Origin: Pantoea septica | Lineage (GTDB): Bacteria > Pseudomonadota > Gammaproteobacteria > Enterobacterales > Enterobacteriaceae | Assembly (NCBI RefSeq): GCF_002095575.1 | Contig: NZ_MLJJ01000018.1 | Span: 1-64,000 of the forward strand | DNA: 64,000 nucleotides | Reading direction: 5' to 3' | Shown: positions 30,496 to 38,682 of the stretch, in pieces | Numbering within the stretch: position 1 is the first letter of the stretch | How the letters are laid out: every line of letters starts with the position of its first letter | Notes under the pieces: model-generated | Seen by the model: only the letters and a program-made list of their open reading frames with translations | Told to the model about the DNA's origin: nothing | The model's database searches: none | Position numbers and translations under genes: made by a program

Positions 30496-31851
30496 ATGAC
30501 GCAAACGGTGGATATCGACTGGCTGAGCGAGCAGATAAGCGACGCCTCAGTAAAAGGCATTGCGCTGGCGGCTTCCACGCTGATCCGCGAGGGCAAGATT
30601 GCGGTAGGTATGCAGATGCCCGCCGTACGCGAGCTGGCGGAGAAGCTGGGCGTCAGTCCGGCGACAGTGTCGGCGGCCTGGGGGCAGCTCAAAAAGCATA
30701 AGGTGCTGGCAGGCAAAGGACGCAGCGGCGTCTGGGTGTCGGGCAATACCGTGATGCCGCGCCCGATTCGCTTTGAGAAAATTGGCAACTACGGCGACAA
30801 CATCCGCGCCGATCTGTCGATGGCCTCGCCCGATCCCGCGCTGCTGCCCGATTTGCAGCCTGCCCTACAGGCCGCGCTGCAGTCGCCGCATCTCAACAGC
30901 TATGTTCGCGAGGCGATTTCGCCGGTGCTGTTGTCTGCCATCAAGCCGCGCTGGCCCTATGCGGCCGAAGCCTTTCTGGCGACGGACGGCGGCTTCGACG
31001 CGATGAATCTGGTAGTGCAGACGCTGGTCTCGCCAGGGGACCGCGTGGTGATTGAGGATCCCACTGCGACGCGGCTGCTGGATATGCTCGATAACGTCGG
31101 CGCGGAAATCCTGCCGTTAGCCTGCGACGATGAGGGACCGCTGCCGGAGATGCTCGCCGCGCTGCTGCAGAAGTCGCCGGTGATGGTGATTTATCAGCCG
31201 CGTACCCATTCCGCGACCGGCAACAGCGTCAGCCGAGCGCGTCAGGCCGCGCTGGCGCAGACGCTGGCGCAGAGCGCGACGTTGATTGTCGAAGATGACG
31301 GGCTGGGCGATCTCTCCGCGACGCCCGCCTGGAGTCTCGGCAATATTTTTCCGGACCGCACGCTGCACGTCCGCTCGTTTTCCAAAGCTTACGGCCCCGA
31401 TCTGCGGCTGGCGGTTCTCTCCGCAACGGCGGAGATGGTGAGGCGCATTCAGGCGTGGCGCAACTTCGGTGTCAGCTGGACCAGCCGAATTTTACAGGAT
31501 AGCGTCGCCTGGCTGCTGCAGGACGCCGCGACGCAGGAGACGATCGCCGCCGCGCGCGCGATTTATCGCCAGCGTCGCGAACAAATGCTGGCGGCGCTGG
31601 CGGCGCACGGGCTGAGGCTGCCGATGCGCGACGGACTAAGCATCTGCATACCGGTGGCGTCGGAGCAATATGCGATGATTACCCTGGCCGCGCGCGGCAT
31701 CGCCGTGCTGCCAGGCGAACGCTGTCGGCTGGGGCCGACGCAGTTTATCCGCGTCAGCATTGCCTGTTTGCAGGAGAGGCAGCTGGAGATGCTGGCCAGC
31801 GCGCTGGCGATTGCCGCCGGACGCGAGGCGCGGCTTAGTTCAGACCTTTGA
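30496..31851 (+). CDS. MocR/GntR-type PLP-dependent transcriptional regulator
   Basis: 451 residues. An N-terminal winged helix-turn-helix (AVRELAEKLGVSPATVSAAW, 43-62), a linker, then an aspartate-aminotransferase fold (about 105-440). The PLP-binding lysine is Lys297 in SFSKAYGPD, and VIYQPRTHSATG and the Asp268 region (IVEDDG) also fit. MocR proteins sense an amine or PLP-linked effector. It is divergent from the ABC/amidase operon, which it presumably controls. The ATG at 30496 has no strong Shine-Dalgarno. The 3' end overlaps the convergent GNAT gene by 17 bp. Confidence 0.92.
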   Translation: MTQTVDIDWLSEQISDASVKGIALAASTLIREGKIAVGMQMPAVRELAEKLGVSPATVSAAWGQLKKHKVLAGKGRSGVWVSGNTVMPRPIRFEKIGNYGDNIRADLSMASPDPALLPDLQPALQAALQSPHLNSYVREAISPVLLSAIKPRWPYAAEAFLATDGGFDAMNLVVQTLVSPGDRVVIEDPTATRLLDMLDNVGAEILPLACDDEGPLPEMLAALLQKSPVMVIYQPRTHSATGNSVSRARQAALAQTLAQSATLIVEDDGLGDLSATPAWSLGNIFPDRTLHVRSFSKAYGPDLRLAVLSATAEMVRRIQAWRNFGVSWTSRILQDSVAWLLQDAATQETIAAARAIYRQRREQMLAALAAHGLRLPMRDGLSICIPVASEQYAMITLAARGIAVLPGERCRLGPTQFIRVSIACLQERQLEMLASALAIAAGREARLSSDL

Positions 31852-32260
31852 TATGGTAGCGCGGCGACTCTTCATAGCCTTCGCGCAGGTAAAACTGGTT
31901 CGCTTTGAGCCGCGATGCGTGGCAGTGCACTTCCATGCGGTCGCAGCCGCGCTGCATCGCCATCGCTTCAGCGTGCTGCAACAGCTGCTGGCCGACACCC
32001 TTGCTGCGCTCCCCTTCTGCGATGCAGAAGTAGCTGATGCGCGCAAAGTCGCCCGCCAGCGCCAGCTGAGGAATAAAGTGCATCGACAGGAAGCCCAGCA
32101 CCTGGGTGCCATGCTCCGCCACCAGCAGCATCTCGTCGGGATCGCTGCTCAGCTGCGAAAGGCGTTTATCGATAAAGCTCTCGGTGCCGCCATAGCCTAA
32201 TTCGGCCAGCAGCGCGCTGAGCGCAAAGCTGTCTTTCGCCTGTGCCTGACGTATATTCAT
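31835..32260 (-). CDS. GNAT-family N-acetyltransferase
   Basis: 141 residues. A single GNAT domain: N-terminal IRQAQAKDSFALSALL, core strand LLVAEHGTQVLGFLS, the acetyl-CoA motif RSKGVGQQLLQHAEAMA (about 85-101), and the C-terminal FYLREGYEE. Substrate unknown. The ATG at 32260 follows a CAGGAGGCAGG site. It converges on the MocR gene and lies upstream-adjacent to the cspE terminator. Nothing ties it directly to the MocR operon except position. Confidence 0.85.
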   Translation of the reverse strand: MNIRQAQAKDSFALSALLAELGYGGTESFIDKRLSQLSSDPDEMLLVAEHGTQVLGFLSMHFIPQLALAGDFARISYFCIAEGERSKGVGQQLLQHAEAMAMQRGCDRMEVHCHASRLKANQFYLREGYEESPRYHIKGLN

Positions 32261-32480
32261 CCTGCCTCCTGAAGAAAATAATGCTGCCGCTCTGTTATAT
32301 AGCGTCGGCAGAAAAAAAGCTGCAACTACGGGTTGTTATAATAATGTTACGAGGCTTTTATGTGACTGACGCCGCAGTTCGTGCGGCGTGACGCATTCAT
32401 CATGAGCGATTCAGGCGGAGTTAATCTTTGTCGTCAAAGTCGGGCAGTTCAGCGAGCGGGTTTGCGGCTTTTCAAGCCAT

Positions 32481-32510
32481 AAAAAAACCCGCCATAGGGC
32501 GGGTTTTTGA
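32481..32510 (-). terminator. cspE terminator
   Basis: The stem AAACCCGCC/GGGCGGGTTT around ATA, flanked by A and T runs, lies just after the cspE stop on the minus strand. The symmetric A/T flanks make it functional in either direction. Confidence 0.9.
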
Positions 32511-32526
32511 AATTCTGACTGTTAAC

Positions 32527-32736
32527 TTACAGGCTGATAACGTTAGCAGCAGATGGGCCTTTGGCGCCTTCGGTGATTTCAAACTCTACGCGCTGACCTT
32601 CAGCCAGAGTTTTGAAGCCGTTGCTCTGGATAGCAGAGAAGTGTACGAACACGTCTTTGCTGCCATCTTCTGGAGTAATGAAACCGAATCCTTTAGATTC
32701 ATTAAACCACTTAACGTTACCTTTAATCTTGGACAT
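32527..32736 (-). CDS. cspE: CspE, cold-shock-family nucleic-acid chaperone
   Basis: 69 residues. A CspA-family OB-fold protein that melts RNA structure and antiterminates transcription. RNP1 KGFGFI is at 15-20 and RNP2 VFVHF at 29-33. Almost identical to E. coli CspE/CspC; the neighbour pagP makes cspE the better name. The long AT-rich 5' region (32737-32887) likely forms the structured leader. In E. coli crcB sits on the other side, but it is missing here. Confidence 0.95.
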   Translation of the reverse strand: MSKIKGNVKWFNESKGFGFITPEDGSKDVFVHFSAIQSNGFKTLAEGQRVEFEITEGAKGPSAANVISL

Positions 32737-32887
32737 CTAAATTACCTTTACATGAAAAATGGACACTAAACTGTGTCGCCGTCTAGTACAGCAATTGCCG
32801 TGACATTTGTCCAGTGAGAATTGATGAAAAAGTGATAAATATCGCCTTTTTTTCACTTTTTCCCTGCCTGACAGATGCCCTGAAAAG

Positions 32888-33457
32888 TTAAAACTGAAGC
32901 CGCAGCCAGGCGAAGTAGACGTTGCCGTTATTGTAAGTGCCTGGAATATAGGTCATCTGAAAATTCAGCGGGCCATAACCCACCGACGCCAGCGGCAGCA
33001 GCGCGGGAACCGGAATATAGTGCCAGTTATCGCGCGCCGTGACGCCGGCGGTGTAGCCTGCGCCAAAGTGAAAACGGCTCCCGTCGATGGGATGCCACGT
33101 CGCCTCCCAGCCGTAGCCGGTGAAGGGCTCCCACTTGTTATAGGAGTCCTTAAAGGCCATCAGATAGAGGCCATGCCAGTTGCCCTTCTCGTCATAGCGC
33201 GAGATGCCGCCGCCCGCGCCCCAGGGTCGCTCGTTGTAGCGCTCGATATGCTCGTCGTCGTAGGTCCAGCGGTTATGCCAGGTGATAGCGGGCAGATACA
33301 AATCGCTTTCCTGCGACTGCCGCCAGGTCTGCTGCAGGTTGTTGGTAAAGGTGTTCCAGCCGCTCTGGACGGCCGTAAGCGTCGCAGCCTGGAGGGAATA
33401 TGAGAAAATAAGCGCGGAGCAGGCGCCGACCGCGGCGCTCGAAGAAAACCGGTTCAC
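32888..33457 (-). CDS. pagP: PagP, lipid A palmitoyltransferase
   Basis: 189 residues from a GTG at 33457 preceded by AGGAAAAGAG; a TTG at 33475 would add six residues. It is an eight-strand outer-membrane barrel that moves palmitate from phospholipid to lipid A. Signal peptide about 1-24 (SYSLQA). The extracellular catalytic residues are seen in AITWHNRW (His), [11 protein letters not shown] (Asp-Ser), and the barrel signature [10 protein letters not shown] and [17 protein letters not shown] are well conserved. Its place next to cspE is the E. coli order. In enterobacteria it is usually PhoP-controlled; no convincing PhoP box was found. Confidence 0.93.
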   Translation of the reverse strand: MNRFSSSAAVGACSALIFSYSLQAATLTAVQSGWNTFTNNLQQTWRQSQESDLYLPAITWHNRWTYDDEHIERYNERPWGAGGGISRYDEKGNWHGLYLMAFKDSYNKWEPFTGYGWEATWHPIDGSRFHFGAGYTAGVTARDNWHYIPVPALLPLASVGYGPLNFQMTYIPGTYNNGNVYFAWLRLQF

Positions 33458-33837
33458 AACTCTTTTCCTGTACAAATCGACGCGCGCCGACCAGCTTGCT
33501 CCTGTCAGGCCGCACGCATCCTGGTTAAATACAATCCTGCGTCAGGGGCGCGATTATGCGCAACCGAAATCAAACCGGAACCAAACAGAGAAAAACAATT
33601 GCTTTTAGATGCCTCGACAGGCGGGCCCGGCGCCGTTTCTACGCCTCATCGGGCAGCGTCTTATATTTCACTCCGCACAAGAGTTACCAAGAGCAACAAT
33701 AACTCAATATAATTATTAAATAATTAAACAAGAACCTCAAAAGATAACGCGCATTAATTGTTTAGAATTTTTGATAAATAAACCGGAGGGATTTGTTAGA
33801 ATAGCGCCTGTTCGATTCAGGCAAGGAGAGCATTAGT
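33458..33837. other. Divergent intergenic region between pagP and the zinc-ribbon gene
   Basis: About 380 bp, strongly AT-rich between 33660 and 33790, unlike the flanks. It should hold the promoters of both genes. A possible -10 (TAGAAT, 33797-33802) lies 36 bp before the small zinc-ribbon start. No gene-like frame was found. Confidence 0.5.
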
Positions 33838-34050
33838 ATGGTAATGAAGATTCGCTGCACCGCCTGTGGCAGTGCGAAGTTTACTTTTACCCACGATCCT
33901 TCTGCAGATCCGGCGTTTCATGGGGCACGCTGCGCCAGCTGCAATAAGCGCCTGACCGCGCGGGATCTGTTGCCGAATACGCTTGTCGACCCTATCGCGC
34001 GCTGTCTGGTCGCGCAGGCGTCTAAGAGGCACAGAAGCAAGGGCACCTGA
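33838..34050 (+). CDS. Small zinc-ribbon protein of unknown function
   Basis: 70 residues. Two CxxC pairs (CTAC near 8-11 and CASC near 32-35) spaced like a zinc ribbon, then a basic tail ending ASKRHRSKGT. The ATG at 33838 has AAGGAG nine bases upstream; ATG at 33844 is an alternative. It looks like a nucleic-acid-binding or regulatory mini-protein, but I do not recognise a named family. A hairpin follows, then the oppositely oriented yohP-like gene. Confidence 0.7.
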   Translation: MVMKIRCTACGSAKFTFTHDPSADPAFHGARCASCNKRLTARDLLPNTLVDPIARCLVAQASKRHRSKGT

Positions 34051-34059
34051 GCGGTGCCC
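34041..34059. terminator. Hairpin between convergent zinc-ribbon and yohP-like genes
   Basis: GGGCACC/GGTGCCC stem with loop TGAGC. It overlaps the last codons of the zinc-ribbon gene. There is no T tract, so termination is uncertain. Confidence 0.45.
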
Positions 34060-34067
34060 GCGTTGAT

Positions 34068-34151
34068 TCAGAAAATTAACTTAAATACGCCGGTCAGCGT
34101 CAGTAACCCAACAATGAAAATGATGGCGATAATCCACAAAATTATTTTCAT
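34068..34151 (-). CDS. yohP: YohP-like 27-residue membrane peptide
   Basis: 27 residues: a single hydrophobic span ending TLTGVFKLIF. It lines up over its whole length with E. coli YohP, including MKIILW at the start and the VTGVFKMIF-type end. In E. coli YohP is a small inner-membrane protein, reported to be targeted by SRP after its mRNA reaches the membrane; its role is unknown. The ATG at 34151 is chosen because AAGGAA sits 7-8 nt upstream; an ATG at 34157 is too close to that site. It is easily missed because of its size. E. coli carries yohP at a different place. Confidence 0.85.
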   Translation of the reverse strand: MKIILWIIAIIFIVGLLTLTGVFKLIF

Positions 34152-34408
34152 ATCCATGTTCCTTTGCCAGTAAAAAACCTTTCCAGATAAGAGTATAGCC
34201 TATCGCTGCGTTTTTGCTGGGCCACCTTACGCGCTGGCCGGCGCGAACCTTTTCCAGATAAGCCCGAACTATTTTTGCGACGTCGATCGCAGCAGCTGTT
34301 TTTTTAACCGCCTCACGCTTCGTTTCCGCCTTTTCCACCCGCTAAACTTTTAGCGGCAAAGGCAGGCCTCTGCGACGACCACCATAAGATGAGCAACAAG
34401 GAGACACT

Positions 34409-34654
34409 ATGAGCATGATAAATACCAGTATGGGTCGCTACAGCCTCAAGGCGAAAAATGCTGGCGATCACATTAAAGGGTCTTTCGCTATCAATGATGA
34501 AGGCGGCACGCAGCTCAGCATGCAAGAGTTCGATGAGCACTATATTGATGATGTTATCAACAACGTGATCTACCCCGTTACCGGCGGTAATCGCGAAATT
34601 TCGCGCGCGCTGCGCGAGCAAATGATCAAAGCTGGCTTTGAACAGCCGCATTAA
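34409..34654 (+). CDS. Small protein of unknown function
   Basis: 81 residues, mixed charged and polar, no signal peptide or membrane span. The ATG at 34409 has AAGGAG six bases upstream, and a hairpin follows the stop, so it looks like a real single-gene unit. Composition suggests a small soluble alpha/beta protein (DEGGTQLSMQEFDEHYIDDV in the middle). I do not recognise a family. Confidence 0.65.
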   Translation: MSMINTSMGRYSLKAKNAGDHIKGSFAINDEGGTQLSMQEFDEHYIDDVINNVIYPVTGGNREISRALREQMIKAGFEQPH

Positions 34655-34664
34655 CCCGCTGTTT

Positions 34665-34692
34665 TGGGCCACGCGTTGTGGCCCATCTTATC
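34665..34692 (+). terminator. Terminator after the 81-residue gene
   Basis: An 8-bp perfect stem TGGGCCAC/GTGGCCCA (34665-34672, 34678-34685) then TCTTATCC. Weak T tract. Confidence 0.6.
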
Positions 34693-34767
34693 CTCTGAAA
34701 CCATCACTTGCCGTCGCTTTTTTTTAGCCGCAGGATGCGGTGTACCCATAAAAAGGAGAAGAGCAAA

Positions 34768-35850
34768 GTGAGTGAACTCTATCGAATCAATGCCGCGCGG
34801 CTGCATCAGTTTGTGCAGGCGATATGGCTGCACGCCGGCAGCGAAGCCGACGAGGCGCGTCTGGTGGCGGATCATCTGGTGGCGGCGAATCTGGCCGGAC
34901 ACGACTCCCACGGCGTCGGCATGATCCCCAGCTATATGCGCTCGTTCAGCTAGGGCCATCTGCAGCTTAATCAGCATCCGGTGCTGGAAAAAGACGCCGG
35001 CGCGGTCCTGACCTTTCACGCCCGTTCCGGCTTCGGCCAGGTGGCCGCTTATGAGGCGATGGAACAGGGTATCGCGCGCGCGCAACAGTTGGGGATCGCC
35101 GCGGTCGGCCTGCACCACTCGCACCATATTGGCCGCATCGGCCACTGGGCTGAACAGTGCGCCGCGGCGGGTCTGGTCTCTTTTCATTTCGTCAACCTGA
35201 TGGGCGACCCAATGGTGGCGCCGTTCGGCGGCAGCGATCGCCGCTTCGGCACCAACCCCTTCTGCGCCATTTTTCCGCGTCGTAACGCCAGTCCCCTTCT
35301 GCTCGATTTCGCCACCAGCGGCATCGCCTTCGGCAAAACGCGCGTCGCCTGGAATAAAGGGGTGGACGTGCCGCCCGGCTATTTGATCGACCATCAGGGC
35401 AAGCCGACCGAACATCCTGCCGTTATGCATGAAGCGCCCTACGGCTCTCTGCTGCCCTTTGGCCTGCACAAGGGCTATGCGCTGGCGACGCTGTGCGAAA
35501 TCCTCGGCGGCGCGCTCTCTGGCGGACGCACCACCCATGACGAAACGGTGCTCGCCAGCCATGATGCGATCTACAATTGCATGACCGCCATCATTCTTAA
35601 CCCGGAAGCGTTCAACGCGCCGGCGATGCAGGAGGAAGCGGAAGCCTTTCTCGACTGGGTGAAGCGATCGCCGCAGAGCGGCAGCGAGCCGATACAGGTG
35701 CCGGGAGAATGGGAAGAGGCGAATCGCGCGCAGCGCGAGCGTGAGGGGATCCCGCTGGACGCCAACAGCTGGGGGCAAATCTGCCTGGCGGCGACCCAGG
35801 CGGGGATGCCTGACGAGGAGCTGGCCGCGTTTCGCGCGCTGGCCAGCTAA
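34768..35850 (+). pseudogene. hcxB: HcxB (YbiC)-type hydroxycarboxylate dehydrogenase, interrupted by an amber codon
   Basis: A 360-residue member of the Ldh2/malate-L-sulfolactate dehydrogenase family, NAD(P)-dependent, oxidising 2-hydroxycarboxylates. The reading frame runs from a GTG at 34768 (AAAAGGAGAAG upstream) to 35850 but has one in-frame TAG at 34951-34953. The residues on either side, MIPSYMRSFS and GHLQLNQ, match E. coli YbiC, in which a Gln (CAG) stands at that place; a single C-to-T change explains the stop. The rest, including SHHIGRIGHWAEQCAAAG, RFGTNPFC and HKGYALA, is fully conserved. It is thus either a recent null allele or a sequencing error. Confidence 0.85.
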
Positions 35851-35857
35851 GGTTGTG

Positions 35858-35876
35858 CGCCGGGCAACGCCCGGCG
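35858..35876. terminator. Hairpin between convergent hcxB and gntT
   Basis: A perfect 8-bp stem CGCCGGGC/GCCCGGCG with loop AAC, 8 nt after the hcxB stop and just past the gntT stop on the other strand. Probably a shared terminator; T tracts are weak. Confidence 0.6.
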
Positions 35877-35883
35877 ATAAAGT

Positions 35884-37200
35884 TTAAATCACCATCGACA
35901 GCAGCATACAACCCACCAGGCCGCACACCGAAATAATGGTTTCCAGCGCCGACCAGGAACGAATGGTCTCGCCAATCGTCAGGTTGAAATACTCCTTAAA
36001 CAGCCAGAAGCCGGGATCGTTGACGTGGGAGAAGATGACGCTGCCTGAACCGACCGCAATCACCATCAGCTCCGGACTGGCGCCGCTGCTGGCGATCAGC
36101 GGCGCGACGATGCCGCCTGCGGTGATCGCCGCTACGGTGGCGGAGCCGAGCGCAATACGCAGCACTGCGGCAATCGACCAGGCCATAAAGATCGGCGAAA
36201 CGTTGCTCTCCTGCATCATCGCGGCGATATATTTATCGACGCCGCTGTCCACCAGCACCTGTTTGAACGCCCCGCCGCCGCCGATAATCAGCAGCATCAT
36301 GGCGATAATTTTAATCGAATCGGTAATGGTGCCCATCACCTCATCCATGCTGCGTCCACGATTGAGGCCGAAAGTGAAGATGGCGATCAGCACCGCAATC
36401 AGCGTCGCCATCACCGGGTCGCCGAAAAACTCCGCATAGGGCAGCAGGACATGCCCTTTGGGCAGCACCATTTCCGCCAGCGCGCGCAGCGCCATCAGCA
36501 CTACCGGCACCAGCGCGGTCCAGACGCTGACGCCGAAGCCGGGCATCTCTTCTTCGCTAAACGTTTTCGGGTTATAGAGCCCTTCCGGGATCGGTTTATC
36601 GATGCCTTTCAGGAAGCGGGCGTAAACCGGGCCGGCGAGGATCACCGTCGGGATGCCGAGCAGCGTGCCCCACAGCAGAGTTTTGCCCATATCGGCGTTA
36701 AACAGCGTCGCGATTGCCGTCGGACCAGGATGCGGCGGCAGAAAGCCGTGCGTCACCGACAGCGCGGCCGCCATCGGCACGCCGACGTAGAGCAGCGGCA
36801 CGCGCGCCGAGGCGGCGATGCTGAACACCAGCGGCAGCATCAGCACGAAGCCAACTTCATAAAAGAGCGCGAAGCCGACGGTAAAGCCGGTCAGCACCAG
36901 CGCCCACTGAATATGCTGCTTGCCGAACTTCTCAATCAGCGTAGTGGCGATGCGCTGCGCGCCGCCGCAGTCGGCCAGCAGTTTGCCGAGCATGGCGCCG
37001 AAGCCCATAATCAGCGCCAGACTGCCGAGCGTGCCGCCGACGCCGTTTTTGATCGAAAGGATCACTTTATTGACCGGCATGCCCTGCATCATGCCGACAA
37101 CCAGCGCCACCAGAATGAGCGCGATGAATCCGTTAAGTTTGAAGCGAATCATCAGCAGCAGCAGTAACGCCACGCCGATCGCCACAATAAGTAAGGGCAT
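35884..37200 (-). CDS. gntT: GntT, high-affinity gluconate permease
   Basis: 438 residues, the E. coli GntT length, and by eye very similar to it over the whole chain. A GntP-family proton symporter with about 12-14 membrane spans. Conserved blocks include GGTLGSLALIMGFGAMLGK, LPPHPGPTAIA, IIGGGGAFKQVLVDSGV and SGSVIFSHVNDPGFWLFKE. The upstream region contains two palindromic GntR operators, so it is very likely repressed by GntR and induced by gluconate; gntR itself is not in the window. Confidence 0.94.
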   Translation of the reverse strand: MPLLIVAIGVALLLLLMIRFKLNGFIALILVALVVGMMQGMPVNKVILSIKNGVGGTLGSLALIMGFGAMLGKLLADCGGAQRIATTLIEKFGKQHIQWALVLTGFTVGFALFYEVGFVLMLPLVFSIAASARVPLLYVGVPMAAALSVTHGFLPPHPGPTAIATLFNADMGKTLLWGTLLGIPTVILAGPVYARFLKGIDKPIPEGLYNPKTFSEEEMPGFGVSVWTALVPVVLMALRALAEMVLPKGHVLLPYAEFFGDPVMATLIAVLIAIFTFGLNRGRSMDEVMGTITDSIKIIAMMLLIIGGGGAFKQVLVDSGVDKYIAAMMQESNVSPIFMAWSIAAVLRIALGSATVAAITAGGIVAPLIASSGASPELMVIAVGSGSVIFSHVNDPGFWLFKEYFNLTIGETIRSWSALETIISVCGLVGCMLLSMVI

Positions 37201-37312
37201 AGGTTTTCTCCACCTGACTGACCGGCGAGCGCCAGCAGCATATTGTTCTCATGGGTCCGAAACGGACATTGGGTACGGCATCGGAAAAACGGACTAACAG
37301 CCTGACATAATC

Positions 37313-37341
37313 TGTTACCAGTAACATGTTAAGGGTAACAT
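37313..37341. promoter_or_regulatory. Tandem GntR operators upstream of gntT
   Basis: Two palindromes: TGTTACCAGTAACA (37313-37326) and ATGTTAAGGGTAACAT (37326-37341), sharing one base. Both fit the GntR half-site TGTTAC known from the E. coli gnt genes. They lie 113-141 bp upstream of gntT and 150-178 bp upstream of the divergent dehydrogenase gene, so both promoters might respond. Confidence 0.75.
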
Positions 37342-37490
37342 CCTGATGAAAGCATCTCCCCTCACAGGCTGAATTTCTGTTTTGCGAAGGTGATCAACTT
37401 TTCATCGCAGCGTTATCAGAAAGTTTGCCGCTGCCGCCGTTCGGCTTTTGGTTACACTCTCTCTTTTCCTGATGACATAAGGATGTTGCG

Positions 37491-38648
37491 GTGAGTGAGA
37501 ACCTGATCGAGCTGTACAGCAATCAACGAACCCTCTCTGGACGCGGCAGCATCAATAAGCTGGTGCCGCTGCTGAGCGCCGACCCTCAGCCTACGCTGCT
37601 GTTCTGCGGGCGCTCTTTTCTTAACGGGCCCGTCTATGCGCGTCTGAAAAGCGAGCTGAACGATCACATTATTGGTTATGAAATCGTGGCGCATGAAGCG
37701 TCACCGGCTGAGATTGACGCCTGGGTCACACGCTGGCGCGGCCACGTGGATCGCGTAGTGGCGATTGGCGGCGGCAGCGTGCTCGACGGCGCCAAAGCTT
37801 TCAGCGCCATGATGCAGCATCCGCTCCCCACCGCGCGCTATCTGGAAAAGGTCGGCGATACGCCGGTGCAAGCGGTGACGCTGCCGCTAATCGCCGTGCC
37901 GACCACGGCCGGCACCGGCAGCGAGGCGACGCAGAATGCTGTGGTGACCGATCAGCATGACATCAAGGTGAAGGCTTCGCTGCGCCATCCGGTATTTGTG
38001 CCGCAGGTGGCGATTCTGGATGCGGATCTGCTCAAAGGCGCGCCCGATAAGGTGCTGGCGACCTGCGGCATCGACGCCTTTACCCATCTGTTCGAGGCCT
38101 ATCTCTCCAGCAAAGGGAATCTGTTTACCCGCCAGCTGGCGCTGACCGGGCTGCGCCAGTTTATCCAGGCCTGGCCCGCGCTGAACCGCGACGATACGCA
38201 GGGCGACGCGGCGCGCGACGCGATGATGATGGCCTCCTGGCTGGGCGGCGTCTGCCTCAGCAGCGCCGGCCTGGGCGTGATCCACGGCATTGCCGGCGAG
38301 CTGGGCGCCATCAAGCCTTATCATCACGGCGAAGTATGCGGCCGGCTGCTCTTTCCGTTTCTCGATCTGCTGGCGGAAAGCGACGATACGCAGCAGCAGC
38401 GGCTGATGCAGGATCTGCAGCAGCAGCTTTTCGCCGCGCCGGCGGCGCAGCCAGCGCGCTTTTTGAAAAACTGGCTGCAGCAGCAGGCGATCGCGCCTTT
38501 CTGGCAGGAGACCCAGACGCTGAGCAGTGAAGAGGTGGAGTGGATTCTGGCGCGCGCCAACAGTAAAAACTCGCTGGTGAACTACAGCCAGCAGGCGATG
38601 CGCACGATGCTGACGCAGGCGTGGCGCGTGGTGCCAGCGCAGGCGTAA
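37491..38648 (+). CDS. Iron-containing alcohol dehydrogenase family protein
   Basis: 385 residues. Fe-ADH (PF00465-type): the NAD(P)-binding GGGSVLDGAKA (about 93-103), VPTTAGTGSEAT, and the metal site DAFTHLFEAY, GVIHGIAGE and YHHGEVCG, which supplies Asp and three His. The alcohol or aldehyde substrate cannot be told from sequence. The start is GTG at 37491, with AAGGAT 7 nt upstream. It diverges from gntT and may share its regulatory region. Confidence 0.88.
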   Translation: MSENLIELYSNQRTLSGRGSINKLVPLLSADPQPTLLFCGRSFLNGPVYARLKSELNDHIIGYEIVAHEASPAEIDAWVTRWRGHVDRVVAIGGGSVLDGAKAFSAMMQHPLPTARYLEKVGDTPVQAVTLPLIAVPTTAGTGSEATQNAVVTDQHDIKVKASLRHPVFVPQVAILDADLLKGAPDKVLATCGIDAFTHLFEAYLSSKGNLFTRQLALTGLRQFIQAWPALNRDDTQGDAARDAMMMASWLGGVCLSSAGLGVIHGIAGELGAIKPYHHGEVCGRLLFPFLDLLAESDDTQQQRLMQDLQQQLFAAPAAQPARFLKNWLQQQAIAPFWQETQTLSSEEVEWILARANSKNSLVNYSQQAMRTMLTQAWRVVPAQA

Positions 38649-38682
38649 CGGGCAGCGACGCCGCCGCCCGCCCGCGCAGAAT

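Noticed and set aside
33760-33790. Possible PhoP box for pagP (TGTTTA-type repeat)
   Set aside because: Only one half matches, spacing is wrong and it lies over 300 bp from pagP.
34081-34338. 85-codon minus-strand frame overlapping the YohP-like gene
   Set aside because: It has no ribosome site, and its end lies in the other frame over the YohP-like peptide, which is better supported.
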